Below, piece by piece: positions 9,711-16,668 of a stretch of DNA of 36,905 bases. Each line of letters opens with the position of its first letter. Position 1 is the stretch's first letter. Under the pieces are notes generated by a model. The model saw only the letters and a list, made by a program, of their open reading frames with translations, did not search any database and was not told the DNA's origin. This DNA is from Rhodospirillaceae bacterium (GTDB lineage Bacteria; Pseudomonadota; Gammaproteobacteria; Steroidobacterales; Rariloculaceae): positions 1-36,905 of the forward strand of contig JAHEKF010000032.1 of assembly GCA_024638465.1 (NCBI GenBank). Reading direction: 5' to 3'. Position numbers and translations under genes: made by a program.

Positions 9711-10234
9711 TCATGCCTGCCCGGATTCTGCCTTGAGATCGCCAGACATGGCCTCAGCTTGTTCACGAAGAATGAACTTCTGGATCTTCCCGATCGAAGT
9801 CTTGGGGAGCTCGCCGAAGACGATCGTCTTTGGACACTTGAAGTGCTCCATGTTGAGGCGGCAGAACTCGATGATGTGTGCTTCGGTCACGTCTTCACCA
9901 GATTTCAATGTGACAAACGCGCAAGGCGTCTCCCCCCATTTTTCATCCCGTCGAGCAACGACCGCAGCTTCCATGATCGCGGGGCGACGATACAGAACAC
10001 CCTCGACCTCAATTGAAGAGATGTTCTCACCGCCCGAGATGATGATGTCTTTCGAGCGATCACGGATCTCAATATAGCCGTCCGGATGGGTGACGCCAAG
10101 GTCGCCCGTGTGAAATACGCGACTCGATCAGGAAAGACCTCTACAGTCCGGCGAACAAAAGTCAGCGGCGACAGGGGAACGTGGTTAGCTTCGTTTCGAC
10201 CAAGGCCAAATTCGTATTTTTTGTATTCTGCCAT
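9711..10234 (-). pseudogene. Acyl-CoA synthetase remnant with large internal deletion
   Basis: Both ends of an AMP-forming acyl-CoA ligase survive, but the middle is missing. From an ATG at 10234 the frame reads 'YEFGLGRNEANHVPLSPL' and 'VFPDRVAY', the typical N-terminus of medium-chain or methylthiopropionyl-type ligases. At about 10113-10117 it jumps, with a frameshift, to '[20 protein letters not shown]', then [13 protein letters not shown] (motif A8) and [11 protein letters not shown], which carries the catalytic A10 lysine. Family members are about 540 residues; about 40 plus 135 remain, so roughly 1.1 kb (the AMP-binding core, motifs A1-A7) is gone. The C-terminal piece from 9974 stays open but cannot be a working ligase alone. 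Its TGA (9711-9713) lies one base before the next gene's start. Confidence 0.88.
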
Positions 10235-10480
10235 GACCGAAGCGATCTCAAGCTGCCAGATTCGTCGAGATAATCAACTTCTCAGGAAACTGCTGCTTCC
10301 GAGACTGTGTAGCCATTAAAGCGACTGGAACCGGTCATTGCGAGCGGCATCAATATCTGCAATGACTGTCATCAAACCGTAATATTCTTTCAATATCGTA
10401 ACGGCCGTGCTTTTCGGCTCCAGTAGCACCCAAAGAACTGGACAAACCGATCTGAAGAAACTCCCCCTTCTTCGGATTAC
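10235..10480. other. Non-coding stretch ahead of an orphan terminator
   Basis: No protein-coding frame with a start signal and family resemblance was found on either strand. It lies between the start of the ligase remnant and a plus-strand terminator, so a plus-strand transcript (small RNA, or the tail of a lost gene) could end here. No tRNA cloverleaf was recognised. Confidence 0.35.
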
Positions 10481-10481
10481 G

Positions 10482-10513
10482 GAAGCCCGGCCTCACGGTC
10501 GGGCTTCTTTTTC
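10482..10513 (+). terminator. Strong Rho-independent terminator with no gene upstream
   Basis: Stem GAAGCCCG (10482-10489) / CGGGCTTC (10500-10507), with an inner CC/GG pair in the loop, followed by TTTTTCTT. It is oriented for plus-strand transcription, yet no intact plus-strand gene precedes it within 5.6 kb. Confidence 0.85.
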
Positions 10514-10580
10514 TTGCCGGCAGATCAACTCATTGAAAACTGCTTACCCTCGCATGTTGACCGTTAACTACAGCTGCTAA

Positions 10581-10600
10581 CGGCCAACGGCAGTCATCGA
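10581..10600 (+). repeat. Dispersed intergenic repeat, degenerate copy
   Basis: CGGCCAACGGCAGTCATCGA is a loose relative (about 14 of 20 positions) of the repeat at 93-115. Confidence 0.3.
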
Positions 10601-10619
10601 GTACTTATTCGGGCACGAC

Positions 10620-10955
10620 TCAGAATCGGCCGACAATCAATAACGGAAGCGCGTTCTCGTCAGTCGGAGCGTCGCCGAACTTGTTGATCCAGAACTGCCA
10701 CTCGAAACCAATATAAAGTTTGTCCGGAGTACCAAAAAGATCCTTGCCGAGGTCATACCGAAACTGAGGCTGGCCCAGAATGGACCCTGATACTTCGTGA
10801 TCGAATTCGTTTCGACACTCTCCTATGTACCAGACATGCCCTTCGATACTGAAGCTGTGCCCGCGAATTTCGAATGGATACGCCCAGTTGACATCGATTT
10901 TCCGACTGTCTCCCTCTTTAGGTGCTCCCCCCGCTATTGCGCGACCCGGTTTCAT
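10620..10955 (-). pseudogene. C-terminal fragment of an outer-membrane beta-barrel (Tsx/DUF5020-like)
   Basis: The roughly 111 codons encode only the last strands of a barrel: 'SFSIEGHVWYIG', 'LGQPQFRYDLGKDLFG', 'PDKLYIGFEWQFWINKFG', then 'TDENALPLLIVGRF', which ends in the terminal Phe typical of outer-membrane proteins. The pattern resembles nucleoside-channel (Tsx)-like proteins, which are normally about 250-300 residues. No signal peptide or N-terminal strands precede it, and only about 100 bases separate it from the promoter region of the divergent gene, so the 5' half has been lost. The apparent ATG at 10955 is probably fortuitous. Family assignment is moderately sure; truncation is more certain. 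Confidence 0.65.
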
Positions 10956-11062
10956 TGGGCGACACTTGTTTCTGAGTCGGCATAAATCACTCGAGCGACG
11001 TGCGCTTCGGGGGGAAACTCACTTCGGCGTTCGAGTTCCACTATTTCGATAAGGAGACAAAC

Positions 11063-11545
11063 ATGAAGTTCCAAAGACTCACAGGGATTGCAATAGCGTT
11101 ACTGGCGCTGACGGTCATCCTCAATCTGCCGCAGGCGCAGGCCCAGGAGACGGCTGCCCCGCGAATAACGAACGAGGAAGCTAAAACCGCCGTGGATGCC
11201 GCCGAGGCCGAGGCCCGCAGTAACGGATGGAATCTTGCCTTCGTCATAACAGACGCCGAAGGCACACCAGTCTACGTGCGGCGAATGGACGGCGTGCCTA
11301 CCCGCAACTACAACATCGCGATGAACAAGGTGAATACGGTCATCACTTCGGGCATGGACACTCCCGATTATGTTGCCGCAGTCGATGCGGGGCAGATAGA
11401 CGAGATCGAGGGAGCGCTTCCCTACGATGGCGGGCTGATCCTGCGCAGAGGCGGCCAGGTCGTGGGCGCATTCAGCGCGAGCGGTGCCCGGGGTAACGAG
11501 GATGCCCAGGCCGTGCGCGCCGGCATGGCGGCAATCGGCCTCTAA
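11063..11545 (+). CDS. Exported GlcG/HbpS-family protein
   Basis: 160 residues from the ATG at 11063, chosen because AAGGAG (11051-11056) sits six bases upstream and a signal peptide begins there (cleavage after QAQA). The mature part is one HbpS/GlcG (DUF336) domain: an N-terminal helix 'NEEAKTAVDAAEAEARSNG', 'NLAFVITDAEGTPVYVRRMD', 'NKVNTVITSGMDTPDY', then 'LILRRGGQVVGAFSASGA' and a final 'AVRAGMAAIGL' helix. Family members bind haem or small ligands (HbpS of Streptomyces) or sit near glycolate and alcohol oxidation genes; the role here is unknown. It diverges from the barrel remnant and converges on the tautomerase gene. Confidence 0.88.
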   Translation: MKFQRLTGIAIALLALTVILNLPQAQAQETAAPRITNEEAKTAVDAAEAEARSNGWNLAFVITDAEGTPVYVRRMDGVPTRNYNIAMNKVNTVITSGMDTPDYVAAVDAGQIDEIEGALPYDGGLILRRGGQVVGAFSASGARGNEDAQAVRAGMAAIGL

Positions 11546-11718
11546 CCCTGGTCACGGTGGGCGGGCGTCAGCATGATGAACGGTGCATACGTGCTGTGCG
11601 CCCGGTCGCCCGTGTCAATCGGGCCAGAGGAATGACCAAGCAAAAATTTCGTAAGGCGAACGTAACATCGCGACGCTGGGTAATTCAGTAGTCGGCTACT
11701 GCGACCAGGAGCGGCCAT

Positions 11719-11922
11719 CTAGCCATCTCCAGGCGGCTCGTACTCGGCTACGTGCTCGCCTCCGAACATGAAATGCAGACCCCGCCCTTCACGGATAACA
11801 ACGTGAATCCTCTCTACAGGCACGTTCCCTACTTTGGATACGACGGAAGTGATGCCATCCGCGAGGGCGGCTTTCTGCTCATCGCTCCATCCTTCGCGAA
11901 TATCACACTGAATTACTGGCAT
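11719..11922 (-). CDS. 4-oxalocrotonate tautomerase-family enzyme
   Basis: A 67-residue protein of typical family size. After Met removal the catalytic N-terminal Pro would be exposed (MPVIQCDIREG). 'SDEQKAALADGITSVVSKVG' and 'VERIHVVIREG' match the beta-alpha-beta unit of small tautomerases, which act as hexamers on keto-enol substrates. An AGGAGA ribosome binding site precedes the ATG. The usual Arg11-type residue is near 'DIREG'. The substrate is not predictable. No aromatic meta-cleavage genes are beside it. Confidence 0.85.
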   Translation of the reverse strand: MPVIQCDIREGWSDEQKAALADGITSVVSKVGNVPVERIHVVIREGRGLHFMFGGEHVAEYEPPGDG

Positions 11923-12025
11923 CTGTATTCTCCTACCTGAAATGTGAATGTCTGCGTGTCCGATAGTGAAACCTTCATACGCGCCCTTCCTAAGAATTTA
12001 TTTTCACAAGACTCCGACGACTCCG

Positions 12026-12048
12026 TCCGGCCAGATACAGACATTCGC
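12026..12048 (+). repeat. Dispersed intergenic repeat, copy B
   Basis: Matches 93-115 at 21 of 23 positions (core GGCCAGATACAGACATT). It lies in the gap between two minus-strand genes. Confidence 0.5.
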
Positions 12049-12092
12049 TTTCGCATGCAAATCCTAGATCACCCGCGAAAGGAATTTTTCCC

Positions 12093-12308
12093 CTACGTTC
12101 TCCCCATCCTGATGTTTTCTACGAACGCGTTCATCTCTTTTCGCGCCGCCTTGAACTCTTGTTGTGCGGCGCCCAACGCGAGCAAAGCTCCGTTCGCTTG
12201 CGGAGTTCTCTGAACTTCCCAATATCGAACAAGTGCCGCTTGAATTTCGTCCACGGCAGCGCGGACTCGCTCAACCGCCGCGTCCTCAGCAGCTCTGCGG
12301 TCGTTCAT
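12093..12308 (-). CDS. Small helical protein of unknown function
   Basis: 71 residues, predicted almost wholly alpha-helical (for example 'ALLALGAAQQEFKAARKEMN') with alternating Ala, Glu, Arg and Leu that could form a coiled coil. A G-rich ribosome binding site (GGGGGG, eight bases before the ATG) supports translation. No signal peptide or transmembrane segment. I do not recognise the family. It lies between the tautomerase and esterase genes on the same strand, with over 150 bases on each side. Confidence 0.5.
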   Translation of the reverse strand: MNDRRAAEDAAVERVRAAVDEIQAALVRYWEVQRTPQANGALLALGAAQQEFKAARKEMNAFVENIRMGRT

Positions 12309-12360
12309 CAGCGTAACCCCCCAATTGCCCGCGAAATTCTGCTGTTACGGTCGACCACTA

Positions 12361-12380
12361 ACGGCCAAGAGCCGACATCG
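12361..12380 (+). repeat. Dispersed intergenic repeat, degenerate copy
   Basis: ACGGCCAAGAGCCGACATCG is a looser relative of the 93-115 repeat. It sits upstream of the small helical protein gene. Confidence 0.3.
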
Positions 12381-12490
12381 GGCGTCCCAGCACAAGACTT
12401 AAAGTAAGTTCTTAAGTTTGTTTCCGCGGAAACTCCGACACAGCATGGATTGACGGCTCCTTCCGGCGGACGGCGAATCTTAGTCACTCT

Positions 12491-13381
12491 CTAATCTCTT
12501 AGGTGTTGATCGAACCAATCGATCATCGCCGCCTGAAGCTCGGGATCCTCAAAGATGGCCGGCGAGTGGCCTGCCTCTGGAATAGGTACGACTTTCGCTT
12601 CAACGCCAGCCGCATTTAAGACATCTGCGAATAGTCCTGCCTGCTCGAAAGGAACAACCGGGTCGGCATCACCATGAGCCAGCAGGAAAGGCGGATCATC
12701 CGGCGACACGTAACTTGTAGGTGAAGCTGAGACATATCGCCGGGCCTCTGCGGAGTCCGGGTCGTTCGAGTAGGCCGCACCAACCAGCAGAGCCAGCGCG
12801 AACGAGCGGTTTTCCGCTGCAATCGCTGATAAGTCCGCCGGCACAGCTCTACCGACGACGCACTGAACTTTAGCGCTAACTCTATTTATTGGGTCCGAAT
12901 CTTCTGGATCGCCCGATCCATCCAGCACTCCAGCCATACTGACGAGATGCCCGCCCGAAGAACCCGCCATCGCACCGATTCGATCAGCATCAATGTCATA
13001 TTGGGTAGCGTGGTAGCGAACGAATCGAATCGCCCTTTGGACGTCCTCGACCATCGCTTCTACCTGGAACCTTGGTGCCGCGCGGTGATTGATCGTGAAG
13101 ACCGTATATCCGGCGTCAACGAGAGGCTGCGCTTCGAGCTGCACATGCTGCCTCTGCGTGAGCGGAGTGGCGTTGTACGCTAGCGCTCTGGCCCACCCGC
13201 TACCGGACACATGCACTATGCCGTAGCCATTCGGCTCAGCCGGATAGTGAATGTCCATCAACAACGCGAGACCGGAGTACATCCCGAATACCACATTCGA
13301 CTCAACACGCGCTTCCGCTGTTGCAAGCCGCGGCATAGCAAACGCGAGCGCCACTGCAGCGAATACACCAAATTTCTTCAT
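12491..13381 (-). CDS. Exported alpha/beta hydrolase (BD-FAE/esterase-like)
   Basis: 296 residues from the ATG at 13381, chosen because GAAGGAAA lies just upstream and the signal peptide (MKKFGVFAAVALAFAMPRLATA) starts there. An alpha/beta-hydrolase fold follows: nucleophile motif GSSGG in 'IGAMAGSSGGHL', catalytic Asp in 'LLAHGDADPVVP' and His in 'PEAGHSP'. The oxyanion-hole loop, normally HGGGW, reads HVSGSGW. The overall plan resembles bacterial feruloyl- or acetylxylan-esterase-like and carboxylesterase proteins. The product is periplasmic or secreted; its substrate is unknown. It follows the frameshifted small gene by about 30 bases. Confidence 0.85.
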   Translation of the reverse strand: MKKFGVFAAVALAFAMPRLATAEARVESNVVFGMYSGLALLMDIHYPAEPNGYGIVHVSGSGWARALAYNATPLTQRQHVQLEAQPLVDAGYTVFTINHRAAPRFQVEAMVEDVQRAIRFVRYHATQYDIDADRIGAMAGSSGGHLVSMAGVLDGSGDPEDSDPINRVSAKVQCVVGRAVPADLSAIAAENRSFALALLVGAAYSNDPDSAEARRYVSASPTSYVSPDDPPFLLAHGDADPVVPFEQAGLFADVLNAAGVEAKVVPIPEAGHSPAIFEDPELQAAMIDWFDQHLRD

Positions 13382-13412
13382 TATTTTTCCTTCACTGGCC
13401 ATTCCGTCGTTC

Positions 13413-13689
13413 TTACTCAAGGCTAACTTCTACAACTTCTCGAGCACCGGACGGAGCGCAATAGTCCGCTAGCGCGTCTGCTTTCGCTGCGTCCAGCCAG
13501 GCCAGATTATTCAAATCGAAGCTGAGCGGCTTCAGATAATCCGTTGGGTCGATAAGCCACCTTTCCGAAGGTGACCTGTCGAGCGGCGATCGTGGGGCCG
13601 CTTTCCTGAGCGTGCAGCCCTGCAGCCGTCAAGAAAACGCAAGTGGCTATTAAGACCTTGCGTCGATTCGACTCCCCTAAAAAGGACAT
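13413..13689 (-). pseudogene. Small exported protein gene, probably frameshifted
   Basis: From the ATG at 13689 a clear signal peptide is encoded (RRKVLIATCVFLTAAGLHAQ), but that frame becomes unlike protein and stops at 13507. The next frame of the same strand is open from about 13620 to a TAA at 13413-13415 and reads as good protein: 'SERWLIDPTDYLKPLSFD', 'LNNLAWLDAAKADALADYC'. The simplest reading is one gene of about 90 residues with a single-base frameshift between residues 25 and 45. A sequencing error or a deletion joining two gene ends would look the same. The 'LNNLAWL' phrase is reminiscent of TPR proteins, but the family is not identified. Confidence 0.5.
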
Positions 13690-13976
13690 ACTGGCTCCAG
13701 AATCATCCTAGCGAAGGATTCTACCGAGATCAGGCTTCTAGATCGCCCATAATCATGTTAACCGAGCCGATCTACAGCGATCTGACGATAAAGCACCGAT
13801 ATTCCTTGCGAGATGGCGAAATTCCCCGTGATACTGAGCCACCTTAGGGCTCGAACTAGGTAGAATCAGGTTAAACCAATAAGGGGGGAGTCCCGAGTCG
13901 TGCGTTTCGCTCGCTTCGAGCCCGATAGCTAGCTCCTCGTTATATGAATGAACCTGAATATCCTTAGGGGGAATCA

Positions 13977-15320
13977 ATGAAACAAGTAATTCTGGGACTG
14001 GCGGTAGGCGTGGTGGCTACCTACCTGTATTTCTCGACTCAGGAAACAGAAGTCATAGAGATCGAAGAAGTTATGGAGATCGAAACTGCAGCGCCCGTTC
14101 CGGTCCCGGCTCCGGTTGCTGCTACAAGCTTCGCGGCGGTGCCCGGGCAGGTCGGTGGTCAGGACTTTTTCGGTGCTTACGATGTGGTTCCGGGATGGCC
14201 CATTAATATCGCCGACCAGATAGAAGGTCACGAGGACTGGACCTGGGGGGCGGGGCAATCGGTTTTCGCAGAGAGCCCGGACCGCGTCTTCGTCCTGGTG
14301 CGTGGCGAGATACCCAACGTGGAACGACCTCGCAATGTCAGCTTGAGAGATATCGGCATCCCGGCGAACTTCCCGATCAGCAATAGCGTGCCCTGGCGAA
14401 ATACGACCAATACATCGCTGCCGGTTGGTGTCGACGACACGACGGATAACTGTCCTCCGGAAAGTGCCAGAGGACAATGCGGAGTCGACGTAAGGTGGGA
14501 ACATACGATTCTGGTTTTCAATCGTGAGGGAGAGCTAATTGAAGATTGGACCCAATGGGATTACTTACTGCGACGCCCCCACTTCATCACCATCAGTCCG
14601 TTCGATCCGGAGAAACATGTTTGGTTAGTTGATGACTATCGACATGCGATATTCAAGTTCACGAATGATGGCTCCGAGTTGGTTCAGACAATCGGCATGC
14701 CTAATGACTACGGCGACAACAATGATCCGGAACGCTTCAACCGACCGACCTTCATGGCATTTCGTTCGGACGGCGGCTTCTATGTAACCGACGGGTATCG
14801 GAATACTCGAGTGGTGAGATTCGATGCCGACGGTAACTACATGATGCAGTGGGGAGAGCCGGGCACCGGTGAATACGATGACACTCGCCCGGGCTTCATG
14901 AACAACGTTCATGGTCTGGCGATCGACCATCAGACCAACGAAGTCTATATCAACGACAGAGACAACAACCGGGTCCAGGTGTTTACCGAAGACGGCGAGT
15001 TTCTTCGCGACTGGGGCTTCGGAGGCAGACCGTCGAACATACACCTGTTTTATATGGGCCAGGATCGAATGCTCTGGGCTTTTGATCAGGGCACGCAAAA
15101 GATGCTCAAGTACGACCGGGACGGCCACTACCTGTATTCGTTCGGATCGTTCGGTGTATCGCCCGGCGGCTTCTTCGGTGTCCATGGAATAGCAGTAGAC
15201 CAGGAGGGCAGTCTTTACGTGGCCGAAGTTGGCAACGGCGGAGCGCAGAAATTCACTCCCAAGGAAGGCGCGAATCCGGAGCTTCTTCTGGGAGCGCCGA
15301 CTTATTCGGCCTGGGAGTAA
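13977..15320 (+). CDS. Membrane-anchored NHL-repeat propeller protein
   Basis: 447 residues. An N-terminal hydrophobic segment (about 3-22) is followed by an acidic then Pro/Val/Ala-rich linker to about residue 60; this looks like an uncleaved anchor that places the domain in the periplasm. The rest is a six-bladed NHL-type propeller with blade motifs such as 'DPEKHVWLVDDYRHAIFKFT', 'GFYVTDGYRNTRVVRFD', 'NEVYINDRDNNRVQVF', 'KMLKYDRDGHYLYSFG' and 'GSLYVAEVGNGGAQKF'. It resembles the propeller of peptidyl-alpha-hydroxyglycine lyases, but the activity is unproven. It is a close paralogue of the protein at 24593-25828. The amidohydrolase gene starts 31 bases downstream, so they are probably co-transcribed. 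Confidence 0.88.
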   Translation: MKQVILGLAVGVVATYLYFSTQETEVIEIEEVMEIETAAPVPVPAPVAATSFAAVPGQVGGQDFFGAYDVVPGWPINIADQIEGHEDWTWGAGQSVFAESPDRVFVLVRGEIPNVERPRNVSLRDIGIPANFPISNSVPWRNTTNTSLPVGVDDTTDNCPPESARGQCGVDVRWEHTILVFNREGELIEDWTQWDYLLRRPHFITISPFDPEKHVWLVDDYRHAIFKFTNDGSELVQTIGMPNDYGDNNDPERFNRPTFMAFRSDGGFYVTDGYRNTRVVRFDADGNYMMQWGEPGTGEYDDTRPGFMNNVHGLAIDHQTNEVYINDRDNNRVQVFTEDGEFLRDWGFGGRPSNIHLFYMGQDRMLWAFDQGTQKMLKYDRDGHYLYSFGSFGVSPGGFFGVHGIAVDQEGSLYVAEVGNGGAQKFTPKEGANPELLLGAPTYSAWE

Positions 15321-15351
15321 TCGATGGAGAAATTAAAGGTGGGAGGACAAC

Positions 15352-16434
15352 ATGCAGGATAGACGAAGCTTTTTGAAAACTCTGGGGGGCGTGACAGCCG
15401 GGATGTATTTCGCGGGGCCGGCGTTTTCGCAAGGTCGCAAGGAAGTCATGGTCGGAGATCGACGGATCAGGGTCGTCGACATCCATTACCACGCTCACAT
15501 TCCGGCGGTCATGGACGTCATCCGTGGCACCGAGTTCGAACGAAACATCGGCGGATCCAGAAATCTCAGTCCGGAACGCATCGACGTCATGAATGCCCGT
15601 GGTATTGACGTCGGCGTCATCAGCGCCAATCAATACTGGTGGTACGGAGCCGATCGCCGACTGGCGCGAGATGTCGTCCGGACCCAGGACGAAGGCTTTG
15701 CCGAATGGTGCCAGCGCTACCCGGATCGGTACGTCTTTCTGACCTCAGTTGCCCTGCAGTTCCCGGACCTCGCAGCGGATCAGCTCGAGTACGCAGTCAC
15801 TGAGCTCGGCGCGAGAGGCGCCTCAATCGGTGGACACGTCGACGGCCAGGAGCCGTCAACCGAGTTTTTCGATCCGTTCTGGGCGAAGGCCCAGGAGCTC
15901 GATGTCCCGGTATTTATGCATCCGGGCGGCGCAGAGAATGTGGCCATGCCAGAAGGCTTCGATGGCCGCGGCGATCTCGGAAACATCATTGGCAACCCGC
16001 TCGAGACGACCATGTTTCTCGCACACATGATCTATGACGGCGCTTTCGACCGTTTTCCGCGGCTCAAGGTCGTCGGCGCGCATGGTGGCGGATACTTCCC
16101 ATCGTATCTCGGCCGCTCCGAGGTCGCTTGCGAAGTGCGCAACGGCGCAGACTGCCTGAACGAGCTGAAACCCAGCGAGTACCTGTGGCGAAATATCTGG
16201 GTCGACTCGATGGTGTTCTCGGAGAACGGCCTGCGACATCTCGTCGCCGAAATGGGTGCAAGCCAGATCGTCTACGGCTCGGACATACCGTTCAACTGGC
16301 CGGAAACGATCGATCTGATCGTCAATTCACCGTCAATGAGCGATGCTGAGAAGGCAGCAATTCTGGGCGGCAACCTCATCGATATGCTCGGACTGGACTA
16401 TAGCGTCGACGGCACCAACCAGTACGACATCTGA
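15352..16434 (+). CDS. Tat-exported amidohydrolase (ACMSD-like decarboxylase family)
   Basis: 360 residues. A twin-arginine signal starts at once (RRSFLKTLGGVTAGMYFAG), so the folded metalloenzyme would be exported. The TIM-barrel shows the amidohydrolase-2 signature: HxH at His45/His47 in 'DIHYHAHIP', 'VFMHPGG', 'VVGAHGGGYFPSYLGR' and the catalytic Asp in 'YGSDIPFNWPE'. These match aminocarboxymuconate-semialdehyde decarboxylase-like enzymes, which decarboxylate or hydrolyse aromatic-derived acids. The GGAGG ribosome binding site supports the start. It is the second gene of a two-gene unit with the NHL protein. The substrate is unknown. Confidence 0.9.
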   Translation: MQDRRSFLKTLGGVTAGMYFAGPAFSQGRKEVMVGDRRIRVVDIHYHAHIPAVMDVIRGTEFERNIGGSRNLSPERIDVMNARGIDVGVISANQYWWYGADRRLARDVVRTQDEGFAEWCQRYPDRYVFLTSVALQFPDLAADQLEYAVTELGARGASIGGHVDGQEPSTEFFDPFWAKAQELDVPVFMHPGGAENVAMPEGFDGRGDLGNIIGNPLETTMFLAHMIYDGAFDRFPRLKVVGAHGGGYFPSYLGRSEVACEVRNGADCLNELKPSEYLWRNIWVDSMVFSENGLRHLVAEMGASQIVYGSDIPFNWPETIDLIVNSPSMSDAEKAAILGGNLIDMLGLDYSVDGTNQYDI

Positions 16435-16549
16435 CACTCGCGTCGAGAGCCTTCTTGACCGGAGCTAATCCGGCGCGAGAAATTGAGTACGGCTTCACAG
16501 TTGAAGACGTGATCGATCGTGCTCGGGTCCGGGTAGGTAAAACTCGCAC

Positions 16550-16578
16550 TTGACAGTTATTTTTAGACTCAGTCTAAT
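16550..16578 (+). promoter_or_regulatory. Sigma-70 promoter of katG
   Basis: TTGACA (16550-16555), a 17-base spacer, then TCTAAT (16573-16578): a perfect -35 and a -10 with one mismatch. Transcription would start near 16585, giving a leader of about 84 bases before the ATG at 16669. The -10 lies inside the first operator palindrome. Confidence 0.75.
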
Positions 16579-16598
16579 CACGTATTAGACTGAGTCTA
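16564..16598. promoter_or_regulatory. Double palindromic operator over the katG promoter
   Basis: Two copies of TAGACTNAGTCTA, each itself a 13-bp palindrome, at 16564-16576 and 16586-16598, centred 22 bp (about two helical turns) apart. Together they form a larger perfect inverted repeat with 15-bp arms around CACGT. The first covers the spacer and -10, the second the predicted start site and beyond. This geometry fits a repressor binding as two dimers on one DNA face. The motif does not match the OxyR, Fur or PerR consensus that I know; the regulator is not in the window as far as can be seen. Confidence 0.8.
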
Positions 16599-16668
16599 GA
16601 TGTATCTGTCGCGGGCTTTCTTGCCGATTACTCAGAGCCCGATGCCTAAGCCGATAAGGATTTCTTCA

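Noticed and set aside
11546..11718. GCCCG/CGGGC hairpin between the HbpS-like and tautomerase genes as a terminator
   Set aside because: Only five pairs and no T-run on either strand.
16600..16668. Upstream ATG at 16600 as the katG start
   Set aside because: It would begin about 15 bases from the predicted transcription start, has no ribosome binding site, and puts a polar stretch before the signal peptide.
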